Assembly: GCA_003248775.1 (NCBI GenBank)
Contig: QFQX01000007.1
Span: forward strand, 1-64,000
Length of the DNA: 64,000 nt
From: Shinella sp.
GTDB lineage: Bacteria > Pseudomonadota > Alphaproteobacteria > Rhizobiales > Rhizobiaceae
Reading direction: 5' to 3'
The notes beneath the pieces were generated by a model. It saw only the letters and a program-made list of their open reading frames with translations. It was not told where the DNA came from and made no database searches. Positions 42,811-51,313 of the stretch are shown piece by piece. Made by a program: the position numbers and the translations under genes. Position 1 is the first letter of the stretch. Every line of letters starts with the position of its first letter.

Positions 42811-43338
42811 ATGTCCGATACCGAAACCCGCAAGGCGCTGGGAGCCGGCACCCCGGCACCGGCCTTCAGCCTGCACTCGACCCCTGACCAGTTGGTGACA
42901 TTGGAAGACCTTCGCGGCGCTCCCGTCATTCTGGCCTTCTACCCCGCCGACTGGAGCCCCGTCTGCGGCGACCAGATGACGCTCTACAACGCCGCACACG
43001 CCGAATTCCACGCCCATGGCGCACAGCTGATCGGCATCTCGGTCGATGGCGTTTGGTGCCATGCGGCATTTGCCGCCGCCCGCAGCCTGCATTTCCCGCT
43101 GCTGGCCGATTTCGAACCCAAGGGCGAAGTCGCCCGCCGCTATGGCGTCTACCGGGATGCCGACGGCATTACGGAACGCGCGCTGTTCGTAATCGACGCG
43201 GACGGCATCATCCGCTGGAGCCATATCTCGCCGCTCGGCATCAACCCCGGCGTCGACGGCATTCTGGAAGCATTGGACGGCCTTGCCGCCACTCCCTCCA
43301 TCGATGTGACACAGGTTGTCGGGGAGGCACGGGCATGA
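42811..43338 (+). CDS. Peroxiredoxin (AhpC/TSA family)
   Basis: A 175-residue thiol peroxidase that reduces peroxides. The peroxidatic Cys52 is in FYPADWSPVCGDQM; a second Cys83 in SVDGVWCHAAF could act in resolution. The thioredoxin fold shows in FSLHSTPDQLVTLEDLRG and ALFVIDADGIIRW. I use ATG 42811 for agreement with family length (see the in-frame start at 42589). Its stop overlaps the DsbA-like start by ATGA, indicating coupled function in thiol redox defence. Confidence 0.92.
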   Translation: MSDTETRKALGAGTPAPAFSLHSTPDQLVTLEDLRGAPVILAFYPADWSPVCGDQMTLYNAAHAEFHAHGAQLIGISVDGVWCHAAFAAARSLHFPLLADFEPKGEVARRYGVYRDADGITERALFVIDADGIIRWSHISPLGINPGVDGILEALDGLAATPSIDVTQVVGEARA

Positions 43339-43889
43339 ACAGGCTCAGCATTCCCGTCACAGAACAGGATCACGCGCAGGGACCGGCCACCGCCGCCATC
43401 ACCATGGTCGAATATGGCGATTACGAATGCCCCTATTGCGGCGAGGCCTATCCCGTCCTGAAAGCGGTTCAGAAGGCCATGGGCGACGATCTCCGCTTCG
43501 TGTTCCGCAACTTTCCCCTGGCGGAGATACATGCGCATGCCATGCGCGCCGCTGAATTCGCCGAGACGGCCGGCGGGCAGGGGCTCTTCTGGCAGGCGCA
43601 CGACCTGCTCTATGAGAACCAGACGGCGCTGACCGAGGACGATCTCAACCGCTACGGCAAGCTTCTCGACATCCCCCGGCTCGCCATCGTCCGCGGCCTT
43701 GCCGGCCGCTTCGACCGGAAGATCGAGGACGACTTCCGCGGGGGCTTGAGAAGCGGCGTCAACGGTACGCCGACCCTCTTCATCAACGGCCTGCGCTATA
43801 ACGGCCCGCGCGATGCGGAAACGCTGGTCGAGGTTCTCCGGGACATCCTGCGGGAAACCCGGCAGGCGGCCATGCCGGGGCGGGGCTGA
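43335..43889 (+). CDS. DsbA-family thioredoxin-fold protein, cytoplasmic
   Basis: A 184-residue thioredoxin-like protein with active site Cys32-Pro-Tyr-Cys35 in YGDYECPYCGEAYP, the inserted helical part FRNFPLAEIHAHAMRAAEFAE and the cis-Pro loop GVNGTPTLFINGLRY. There is no signal peptide, so it acts in the cytoplasm, perhaps as reductant of the peroxiredoxin encoded just upstream or as a detoxifying reductase. ATG 43335 overlaps the peroxiredoxin stop. Confidence 0.9.
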   Translation: MNRLSIPVTEQDHAQGPATAAITMVEYGDYECPYCGEAYPVLKAVQKAMGDDLRFVFRNFPLAEIHAHAMRAAEFAETAGGQGLFWQAHDLLYENQTALTEDDLNRYGKLLDIPRLAIVRGLAGRFDRKIEDDFRGGLRSGVNGTPTLFINGLRYNGPRDAETLVEVLRDILRETRQAAMPGRG

Positions 43890-43921
43890 ACCCCACCCGC
43901 CTCCGCATACCGTCAGAAACC

Positions 43922-45913
43922 TCAGGCCTTGCCCATTTCGGAAACCGCCGGCCCTTCGGCATGGGACGCGCCGAGCGGCGTGCCGCGCAGATGCTGGAGA
44001 TCGTCGAGCTGGGCGAGAACGTCGATGGTGAATTCCTTGAGACGCTCGATATCGGGGGCATCCTTCGAATGCCGCTCCAGCCGCTGCTGCAGCAGCTTGA
44101 GGGAGGTGATGAGCCTCTGGTTCTCCCGCTTGCTGCGCCCGATGCGCTGCAGCACGGCCTCGATCGCCCGGCGCAGGTCGGGCGGCACGGAGGTCTGGCG
44201 CAGCGCCGCGCGACAGCCGAAGACGACATCGCCGAGCGAAAGGGTCAGCAATCCCTTACGCATGGTGATCTCGGGGCGTTCGCCGCTCTGCAGCTCGTGG
44301 AAGGTCCAGTTGGTGATCTTGAGGAACCGCGCGACGAAGCGCAGCCGCCAGGCGCTGGCCGAGCCGCGTCCGGCCTGCGCCATGGCGATGGCCTGAAGCT
44401 CGCTCTTGATCATCTCCCACAGCATCTTGCGCCGGCGTGTCGCGTTGATCGGGAAGAGGAAGCGGAAGGCGATATAGCCGATCAGGCCGCCGCTGGCCGC
44501 AAGGATCGCCTTGGCGAGCGGCGGGAAGGTCTCGACATAGACGGCATGGGTCGGGGTCAGCAATAAAAGCAGCGTCAGCGCATAGTCGGTCGCCGAAAGC
44601 GAGATGCGGCGATGCGAGCGGATGAAGGCGAACAGCAGGAAACACGGCGTCATCGCCGCCACCTGCTGCCAGCCGTTTGCCCCCTGCGCCCAGAGAAAAG
44701 TCTCGCAGGACCATGCGGCGATCGCCGCGATCAGCTGACCGATAGCCACGTCGCGCATGGCGCGGGACGGAGAAACGCCGCTCGACGCCAGCGAAATGAC
44801 GATGGCCGAGGAGATCAGCGCCACCTGCACGATCGCCTGTCCGGTCAGCGCCCAGACGAGGCCGATCGAGCCGGTGACGAAGAAGATACGGGCCGCAGCC
44901 TGGGTCGCGCCGCGCCAGTCGGATTGCCATGCGACCCCTTCCGGCGGGGCAAGCGCCATGCCCCGGTCGCTGCCGTCCTCATCCGGGATCGCCGAGGCGA
45001 GCGCGATGATCGCCTCTTCCAGCCGCGGATCGTCGGTCTTCGGCAGAAGCCGTGTCAGCCGTCCGTGAACGCCGGCAAAATCGGTTTGGCCGTGCAGTCT
45101 GGAGGCAATCTCGCCGAAGGCTTCCGCCAGTTCCGGATTGCTCTTCGCCCGCGCGCTGGTGAGCAGCAGGTTGGTCGCGCAGACCAGAACGTCGTTCAGC
45201 GGATCGGTCAGGTGATGGGAGCCCGAGCGGCCGCTCGACATCGCGGAAAGCTCCGTCGAAAGCTCGGCGGCGGCGGCCGTCACCTTGTAGAGCTGGCCGA
45301 CCCTCGCCAGTCCGTCGCGCCCGAGATTGGCGGCGGCCATGCCGAAGATATCGGCGAGGATGCGCCGGGTCTTCTGTTCCATCTCCGTGCGGCTCGATGC
45401 CGGCGCCAGCAGGTAGCCGAGCGCGATGCCCGCGACGATTCCGACCATGATGGCCGCCACGCGGTCCATCGCCACCCACTTCACCATGTCGGGCGGACCG
45501 ACATTGTTCATGGCGACGATGATAGCGGAATAGCCGGCAAGCACGGTGCCATAGGACCGATAGGAACGCTGCAGCGTGCCGACGAAAAGACAGGCGGCGC
45601 TCCAGATCGCCAGACCGGCTGAAATGATGGCGCTGTTGCCGTTGGCGATGGTCAGCAGCAAAAGGCCGACCGCCGAACCGGAAAGCGTGCCGACGAAGCG
45701 GTAGACGTTCTTTTCGATGATCTGGCCGCGGCTTGGCTGGATGGTGACGAAAACGGTAATGGCCGCCCATTGCGGATGGTTAAGGCCCAGGCTCCACGCG
45801 ACGACCATCGCGAGGAAAGCAGTCAGCGCCACCCAGGCGCTATAGGTCAGTTTCGGAAGGTCGAAACCGCATTTGGTTATCAGATCGCGCAGTGTGGCGA
45901 CGGACTTGGTCAT
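43922..45913 (-). CDS. FUSC-family membrane protein (aromatic acid exporter type)
   Basis: A 663-residue inner-membrane protein with two sets of about five to six hydrophobic helices separated by a soluble domain, the layout of AaeB/YccS-type exporters. The first block reads WSLGLNHPQWAAITVFVTIQ and NVYRFVGTLSGSAVGLLL; the second VALISSAIVISLASSG. The C-terminal half has long charged helices. Start at 45913 is approximate because the ribosome site is weak. Convergent with the DsbA-like gene and divergent from the deaminase. Confidence 0.87.
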   Translation of the reverse strand: MTKSVATLRDLITKCGFDLPKLTYSAWVALTAFLAMVVAWSLGLNHPQWAAITVFVTIQPSRGQIIEKNVYRFVGTLSGSAVGLLLLTIANGNSAIISAGLAIWSAACLFVGTLQRSYRSYGTVLAGYSAIIVAMNNVGPPDMVKWVAMDRVAAIMVGIVAGIALGYLLAPASSRTEMEQKTRRILADIFGMAAANLGRDGLARVGQLYKVTAAAAELSTELSAMSSGRSGSHHLTDPLNDVLVCATNLLLTSARAKSNPELAEAFGEIASRLHGQTDFAGVHGRLTRLLPKTDDPRLEEAIIALASAIPDEDGSDRGMALAPPEGVAWQSDWRGATQAAARIFFVTGSIGLVWALTGQAIVQVALISSAIVISLASSGVSPSRAMRDVAIGQLIAAIAAWSCETFLWAQGANGWQQVAAMTPCFLLFAFIRSHRRISLSATDYALTLLLLLTPTHAVYVETFPPLAKAILAASGGLIGYIAFRFLFPINATRRRKMLWEMIKSELQAIAMAQAGRGSASAWRLRFVARFLKITNWTFHELQSGERPEITMRKGLLTLSLGDVVFGCRAALRQTSVPPDLRRAIEAVLQRIGRSKRENQRLITSLKLLQQRLERHSKDAPDIERLKEFTIDVLAQLDDLQHLRGTPLGASHAEGPAVSEMGKA

Positions 45914-46237
45914 CGGGGTGCATTCGTCAGGAAGGCAACCACGGGGCGGCCGCGGTTCGCGTGGATTCACAGGGGGTTGAGGGGGCAGTCTTGATTCTCG
46001 GCAATTTCTTTTGCCACCGCTATTGCGGCAGGAAAAAGATCATTTCAGAATCTTTTGTGCAATGCAGCATCATTCTTTGGTGGCGCCACACGGACGCGCG
46101 AAAAAATGCGCCGGTTCAGCGCCGAAGGCGATATCCTCGACTGAGCGAATTTCGAGCTCGCCATGTGCCAATAGCAATGCTTGTCAACAACGGCGGATGC
46201 AGGGAAACTGCCGTCACATTCGACATGGAGTTTCTCG
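45914..46237. promoter_or_regulatory. 324-base divergent gap with an inverted repeat
   Basis: No gene is supported. An inverted repeat AAAAGAT (46034-46040) and ATCTTTT (46050-46056), 9 bases apart, is the only marked feature and might be an operator. GGAG seven bases before ATG 46238 is the deaminase ribosome site. No convincing promoter hexamers were picked out. Confidence 0.3.
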
Positions 46238-46729
46238 ATGACCGACAACACCCACGCGCCCCTCGACCATGAAAGACTGCTGCGCCGCGCCATTGAGGAG
46301 GCGGCAAAAGCGAAGGAAAGCGGCAATCACCCTTTCGCCGCCATCCTCGTCGGGCCGGATGGCGAGGTGCTGATGACGCAGCACAATGCCTATCAGCCCG
46401 ATCACGACATGACCGGCCATGCCGAGCGCGTGCTGATGACGCGCGCCTCGACCGGTTACGAACCGAAATTCCTGGCGGAATGCTCGATGTATACGTCCGC
46501 CGAGCCCTGCGCCATGTGCGCCGGCGCGGTCTACTGGACCGGTCTGAAGCGCGTGGTCTACGGCCTTTCGGAAGCGCAGCTGAAAACCATCACCGGCAAT
46601 CACCCGGAAAACCCCACCCTCGACCTGCCCTGCCGCGAGGTCTTCGCCGCCGGCCAGCGGGAGATCGAGGTCATCGGCCCCATGCTGGTCGAGGAAGCCG
46701 CCGCCGTGCATGAAGGCGTGTGGGGCTGA
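46238..46729 (+). CDS. Nucleoside/guanine deaminase family protein (CMP/dCMP deaminase fold)
   Basis: A 163-residue zinc deaminase. Zinc and catalytic residues are His61 and Glu63 in TGHAERVLM and Cys91 and Cys94 in SAEPCAMCAGAVYW. The C-terminus differs from tRNA-specific TadA and is like GuaD-type guanine deaminases and related nucleobase deaminases. GGAG precedes ATG 46238. It is a single gene; purine salvage or nitrogen scavenging is likely. Confidence 0.9.
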   Translation: MTDNTHAPLDHERLLRRAIEEAAKAKESGNHPFAAILVGPDGEVLMTQHNAYQPDHDMTGHAERVLMTRASTGYEPKFLAECSMYTSAEPCAMCAGAVYWTGLKRVVYGLSEAQLKTITGNHPENPTLDLPCREVFAAGQREIEVIGPMLVEEAAAVHEGVWG

Positions 46730-46814
46730 TTGCGACATCACTGCCGGGCTCAGCTCCATACGCCTTCGTGCGGAATCAATGGAAACGGACCGCGCTCGCG
46801 AACGGTCCCGCCCG

Positions 46815-47600
46815 TCAGGTCATATAGACGCCGCCGGTGACGTTGATGCCCTGTCCGGTCATGAAGCGGGCGCTTTCCGAGCACAGGAAGACCACGACAT
46901 CGGCGACATCCTCGGGCGTCTCGATGCGGCCGAGCGGCGTCAGGCCGACATATTCGTTGAACACCTGTTCCGGTGAGATGCCGCGCAGCGTCGCTTCCCA
47001 CTCGATTTCGCGGCTCTGCATGCCGGTCTTGACGAAGCCGGGGCAGACGGCGTTCACCCGGATGCCCTGCGGCGCCAGTTCGCGGGCAAAGGCCTGCGTC
47101 CAGCCGAGCACGGCGAACTTGCTGGCGGAATAATGCGCCAGAAGCGGCGCGCCGACCTTGGCGGCCAGCGATGCCGTGTTGACGATGCAGCCGCTGCCTT
47201 TTTGAGAGAAATGACGCCCGGCGATCTGGTTGGTCAGGAAGATGCCGCGGGTGTTCACATCGAAGTTGAAGTCCCATTCCTCGTCGGTCAGTTCCAGCGC
47301 CTTCTGCATGGTGGAGACACCGGCATTGGCGATCAGGATATCGATGCCGCCGAGCTTTTCCACGGCCGTCGCAAACGCCGTTTCGACCGAGGAACGCTTG
47401 CGCACGTCGATCTCGACCGCGATCGCGCCGTTGCCGATCTCCGCCGCCGCATATTCCGCCGACTTCAGATCGATGTCCGCAATGGCGACCGTCACGCCCT
47501 GGGCCGCGAGCGCGCGGGCAATCGCAAGGCCGATCCCGGTGCCGCCTCCCGTAAGAAACGCGCGGCGGTTGCTGAGTTCAGGGAAAACCGGATGGGTCAT
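46815..47600 (-). CDS. Short-chain dehydrogenase/reductase (SDR)
   Basis: A 261-residue NAD(P)-dependent oxidoreductase. Coenzyme motif TGGGTGIG at residues 17-24, NAG in ILIANAGVS, and catalytic Tyr and Lys in AHYSASKFAVLGW. Asp in ADIDLKSAE after the second strand favours NAD. AAGGAGTATCC precedes the start. It is divergent from the BtpA/FGGY/HAD operon with 241 bases between and probably oxidises a sugar or polyol of that pathway. Confidence 0.92.
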   Translation of the reverse strand: MTHPVFPELSNRRAFLTGGGTGIGLAIARALAAQGVTVAIADIDLKSAEYAAAEIGNGAIAVEIDVRKRSSVETAFATAVEKLGGIDILIANAGVSTMQKALELTDEEWDFNFDVNTRGIFLTNQIAGRHFSQKGSGCIVNTASLAAKVGAPLLAHYSASKFAVLGWTQAFARELAPQGIRVNAVCPGFVKTGMQSREIEWEATLRGISPEQVFNEYVGLTPLGRIETPEDVADVVVFLCSESARFMTGQGINVTGGVYMT

Positions 47601-47841
47601 GGATACTCCTTATTATGCTGCGCCACGATAAGAAACAAAATCGAACTTATCAAATGTTTTTTTTGTTTGCTTACGTTCGTTTCTCTGTCTATGCTTCCTG
47701 CAACTCACATCCGTGTCGCGGCTTCCGGAGCCGTGCCGCGCCTCCCAACAGGCCCTTTGCCGCGCCCAGCGGCACGGGGCCGGAAACATCGCCGGACGGG
47801 CAGTTTCGCCCGCAAGTCTGACGCCGCTGAAGGATCTGCAA
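47601..47841. promoter_or_regulatory. Divergent control region of the orphan sugar cluster
   Basis: An AT-rich stretch around 47625-47690 contains AATCGAAC (47639-47646) and TGTTTGC (47664-47670). These resemble the half-sites GTTYGATT and TGTTTGA upstream of the DeoR gene at 51314, which suggests that the same regulator binds both. The 3' part, near 47700-47830, is GC-rich without features. Confidence 0.3.
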
Positions 47842-48642
47842 ATGGTTTTTGATTGCTTTGGAGCCCGCAAGAAAGTCGTGATTTCCATGGCCCATATCGG
47901 GGCATTGCCGGGCTCTCCGCTTTATAACGCCGATGGCGGCGTGCAGAAGCTCATCGATGACGTGATGTCGGACGTGGAAAAGCTACAGGCCGGCGGCGTC
48001 GACGCCATCATGTTCGGCAATGAAAACGACCGTCCCTACGTCTTCAAGGGCTCGCCGGAAAGCATCGCGGCGATGACCGCCATCGTGCAGGCGATCAAGC
48101 CGTCGCTGAAGGTGCCGTTCGGCGTCAATTATCTCTGGGACCCGCTGTCGAGCGTCGCCATCGGCGCGGTCACCGGCGCAAGCTTCGTGCGCGAAATCTT
48201 CACCGGCCTGTTCGCTTCGGACATGGGCCTGTGGGAGCCCGATTGCGCCGGTGCTGCCCGCCTGCGCGCCAATCTCGGCCGCAAGGACATGAAGATGCTG
48301 TTCAACATCAATGCGGAATTCGCCCATTCGCTCGACCAGCGCCCGATTGCGCTGCGCGCCAAGAGCGCCGTCTTCTCCTCGCTTGCCGATGCGATCCTCG
48401 TTTCCGGCCCGATCACCGGCCAGCCGGCCAACCAGTCGGACCTGCGCGAAGTCTGCGAAGTCATCAAGGACGTTCCGGTCTTCGCCAATACCGGCGTGAA
48501 CATCGACAATGTCCGCGACATCCTCTCCATGGCGCAGGGCGTCGTCATCGGCACCCACTTCAAGGTTGATGGCAACACCTGGAACGCGGTTGACGCCAGC
48601 CGCGTCAAGCGCTTCATGGACGTCGTCGAAACCCTGCGCTGA
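47842..48642 (+). CDS. BtpA/SgcQ-family protein
   Basis: A 266-residue TIM-barrel-type protein of the BtpA/SgcQ family. Signature stretches are VISMAHIGALPGSPLY, AGGVDAIMFGNENDRP, VPFGVNYLWDP, ILVSGPITGQPAN, VFANTGVNIDNVRDIL and GTHFKVDGNTWN. Members occur in enterobacterial sgc sugar operons and as a photosystem I assembly factor in cyanobacteria; the enzymatic activity is not settled. AAGGA precedes ATG 47842. It leads an operon with an FGGY kinase and HAD phosphatase, so it probably acts on a sugar phosphate (inference). Confidence 0.88.
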   Translation: MVFDCFGARKKVVISMAHIGALPGSPLYNADGGVQKLIDDVMSDVEKLQAGGVDAIMFGNENDRPYVFKGSPESIAAMTAIVQAIKPSLKVPFGVNYLWDPLSSVAIGAVTGASFVREIFTGLFASDMGLWEPDCAGAARLRANLGRKDMKMLFNINAEFAHSLDQRPIALRAKSAVFSSLADAILVSGPITGQPANQSDLREVCEVIKDVPVFANTGVNIDNVRDILSMAQGVVIGTHFKVDGNTWNAVDASRVKRFMDVVETLR

Positions 48643-48655
48643 TACGGAACTCCTC

Positions 48656-50164
48656 ATGACCGTCGTTCTTGGCCTGGATATCGGGACAACCTCGACCATC
48701 GGCATTCTGGTCGGGCTGCCCGGCCGCATTCTTGCGACCGCCACCCGCCCGGTGACGCTTTCCTCTCCCCGCGCAGGCTGGGCGGAGGAGAACCCGGCGG
48801 AGTGGTGGGAAAATGTCCGCGCCATCGTCGCGGAACTGCTCCAGCAGAGCGGCCTCGACGCCACGGCGATCAAGGCCGTCGGCGTCACCGGCATGCTGCC
48901 GGCCGTGGTGCTGCTCGATGCCGAGGGCAAGGTGCTGCGCCCCAGCATCCAGCAGAGCGACGGCCGCTGCGGGGCGGAAGTCGCAGAACTCCGGCAGGAA
49001 TGGGACGAGGCCGATTTCCTCAAGCGCGCCGGCAACGGCATCAACCAGCAGCTGGTCACCGCCAAGCTGCGCTGGATCGAACGCCACGAGCCCGATGTCT
49101 TCTCACGCATCGCCACCGTGTTCGGTTCCTACGATTACATCAATTACCGCCTGACCGGCACCCGCGCGGTCGAGCAGAACTGGGCGCTCGAAGCAGGTTT
49201 CGTCGATGTCTCGACAGGGCTGATCGACGCGGATCTGGTGCGCCTCGCCCATGTCGCACCTGATGTCATCCCGCCGAAGCGGGCCTCCCATGAGATCATG
49301 GGCATGATCGATGCGCGCGGCGCTGCCGAAACCGGCCTTGCAGCCGGAACGCCTGTCGTCGGCGGCGCCGCCGACATGATCGCCTCGGCGCTCGGGGCCG
49401 GCGTCATCGATGCCGGCGACGTGCTCCTGAAATTCGGCGGCGCGGTCGATATCCTCACCGCAACCGATGTGGTGAAGCCCGATCCGCGCCTCTTCCTCGA
49501 TTACCATCTGGTGCCCGGCCTGTTCATGCCGAACGGCTGCATGTCCACCGGCGGCTCGGCGCTCAACTGGTTCGTCGAGACCTTTGCCGGCGGCGAGCGT
49601 GAAGCCGCGCGCGCGGCCGGAAAAAGCATCCATCAGCATCTGGACACGCTCGCTTCCGCCCGGCCCGCAGGCGCCGACGGGCTGACCATCCTTCCCTATC
49701 TGCTGGGGGAGAAGACGCCGATCCACGATCCCGCGGCCCGCGGCGTCGTGGAAGGGCTCACCCTTTCCCACGATATCGGCCATCTCTGGCGCGCGCTGCT
49801 GGAATCCTATGCCTATGCCATCCGCCATCATGTCGAGGTTCTCGTCGACATGGGCCACGATCCCCGGCGCTACCTCGTCTCCGATGGCGGCTCGCAGAGC
49901 ACGGTGTGGATGCAGATCGTCGCGGATGTGCTCGATGCGCCGGTGCAGCGGCTATCGGGCCATCCCGGCTCCTGCATCGGGGCGGCATGGACGGCGGCCA
50001 TCGGCGTCGGCCTCGAGGACGACTGGCGCGGCGTGACCCGCTTCGTCACCTTCTCGGAAGTGCTTCAGCCGCAGGCCGGAAATGTCGAGTCCTACCGAGA
50101 CGGCTACCGCCGCTACCGCGACCTCTACGACCGGCTCGCGCCGCGCTGGAAGGCGGGATCGTGA
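48656..50164 (+). CDS. FGGY-family carbohydrate kinase (xylulokinase-like)
   Basis: A 502-residue sugar kinase. N-terminal LGLDIGTTSTIGILVG; substrate loop VTGMLPAVVLLDAEGKVL, then SIQQSDGRC; catalytic Asp in GGAADMIASALGAG; ATP-site segments LLKFGGAVDILTAT and LVSDGGSQSTVWMQ. It resembles xylulokinases but the exact sugar cannot be read. Starts 13 bases after the BtpA-like gene and ends in a GTGA overlap with the HAD gene. Confidence 0.9.
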   Translation: MTVVLGLDIGTTSTIGILVGLPGRILATATRPVTLSSPRAGWAEENPAEWWENVRAIVAELLQQSGLDATAIKAVGVTGMLPAVVLLDAEGKVLRPSIQQSDGRCGAEVAELRQEWDEADFLKRAGNGINQQLVTAKLRWIERHEPDVFSRIATVFGSYDYINYRLTGTRAVEQNWALEAGFVDVSTGLIDADLVRLAHVAPDVIPPKRASHEIMGMIDARGAAETGLAAGTPVVGGAADMIASALGAGVIDAGDVLLKFGGAVDILTATDVVKPDPRLFLDYHLVPGLFMPNGCMSTGGSALNWFVETFAGGEREAARAAGKSIHQHLDTLASARPAGADGLTILPYLLGEKTPIHDPAARGVVEGLTLSHDIGHLWRALLESYAYAIRHHVEVLVDMGHDPRRYLVSDGGSQSTVWMQIVADVLDAPVQRLSGHPGSCIGAAWTAAIGVGLEDDWRGVTRFVTFSEVLQPQAGNVESYRDGYRRYRDLYDRLAPRWKAGS

Positions 50165-50862
50165 ACACGCGGGATTTCACGCCGAATTTCCGGGCCGTCG
50201 CCTGGGATATCGACGGAACGCTGGTCGATAGCGAACCGCTGCATCACCGCGCGCTGGTGGCGGCGTCGAAGAGGTTCGGCGTCGATCTCACCGACCTGCC
50301 GGACATGGCGTTTCGCGGCGTGCACATGGGCGACGTGTGGAAACGCCTGCAATCGCGCCTGCCGAAAGAGCTTGCCGAACAGGAGTGGCTGGACGCGATC
50401 AACCGCCACTATATCGAGCACCGCCACAGCCTCACCACCATGCCCGGAGCCGTCGAGACCATCCGCATGCTCGCCGAGCTCGGCATTCCCCAGGCCTGCG
50501 TTTCCAATTCCTGCCGGGCAGTGGTCGATGCCAATCTCGACGCGATGGGAATTTCTTCCTGTATCGGTTTTTCGATCAACCTCGACGACGTGGCGGAAGG
50601 CAAGCCTTCGCCTATCCCCTACCTTATGGCCGCCGACCGCCTCGGTCTTCCCGCGGGTTCGATCGTCGCCATCGAGGACAGCTTCACCGGCCTTGCCTCT
50701 GCAAGGGCCGCCGGTCTCCATGCGGTGTTCTATACGGCGCAGGGCGAGGATATGGCGGCGGGGGATGCGGGCGTGAAACCGGATATGACGGTTGGTGCCC
50801 TTTCCGACATCGTCTCGCTGTTTTCGAGTGGGCAGGCAGGTAGCTTCGCGCGCCGGGCGTAG
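50161..50862 (+). CDS. HAD-family phosphatase/phosphomutase (beta-phosphoglucomutase-like)
   Basis: A 233-residue haloacid-dehalogenase-fold enzyme. Motif I VAWDIDGTLVDSEPLHH, with the nucleophile and acid Asp pair; motif II VSNSCR; Lys in EGKPSPIPY; motif IV IEDSFTGLASARAAG. It would remove or move phosphate on a sugar phosphate made by the FGGY kinase. GTG 50161 overlaps the kinase stop. Confidence 0.9.
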   Translation: MNTRDFTPNFRAVAWDIDGTLVDSEPLHHRALVAASKRFGVDLTDLPDMAFRGVHMGDVWKRLQSRLPKELAEQEWLDAINRHYIEHRHSLTTMPGAVETIRMLAELGIPQACVSNSCRAVVDANLDAMGISSCIGFSINLDDVAEGKPSPIPYLMAADRLGLPAGSIVAIEDSFTGLASARAAGLHAVFYTAQGEDMAAGDAGVKPDMTVGALSDIVSLFSSGQAGSFARRA

Positions 50863-50931
50863 AGCGGGGTTCAGCCGGTTTGGGCTTTGGCGTGCGATCT
50901 CGTTCGGAGTGAACGGCGCTGTTGTTTGTAG

Positions 50932-51115
50932 CCTAAACCCCCTCTGGCCTGCCGGCCATCTCCCCCACAAGGGGGGAGAGCAGATGGGGATCCCACTCGC
51001 TCCCTCTCGGTCGAAAATGTCATCGCATCGCTGGAAAAGAAGCGAACAAGGGTGGCCGTTCTGCGGTTCTCCCCCCTTGTGGGGGAGATGGCCGGCAGGC
51101 CAGAGGGGGTTTAGG
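50932..51115. repeat. MITE-like element: 48-bp perfect inverted repeats (family C)
   Basis: A 48-bp sequence (50932-50979, starting CCTAAACCCCCTCTGGCC) is present as an exact inverted copy at 51068-51115, flanking 88 bases. Each arm holds its own hairpin CTCCCCC-ACAA-GGGGGGAG. Related arms occur at 53933-53971 and 54196-54237. It fills the gap between the HAD and DeoR genes and has no coding capacity. Confidence 0.75.
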
Positions 51116-51210
51116 CCACAAACTCATCGCCCGCGATGCACTCCACCACACCCCATCCTATGCAACCTGTACTTTCGCACAGAGGTGACCATAATCGCCT
51201 GTGCATTGCG

Positions 51211-51241
51211 TGTTTGATTCGAACAGGCTTTGTTTGAAACA
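51211..51241. promoter_or_regulatory. Two palindromes upstream of the DeoR gene
   Basis: TGTTTGATTCGAACA (51211-51225, one mismatch) and TGTTTGAAACA (51231-51241, perfect 5-bp arms) start 20 bases apart, about two helical turns, roughly 75-100 bases before ATG 51314. They are candidates for autoregulatory binding by the DeoR protein. Confidence 0.4.
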
Positions 51242-51313
51242 TTTTTCCTTTCGGCTAAGCTGGTATCCATCTTTGCCGCAAGGGCATTGGCGACAAACGA
51301 AAGACAAGAGCAG

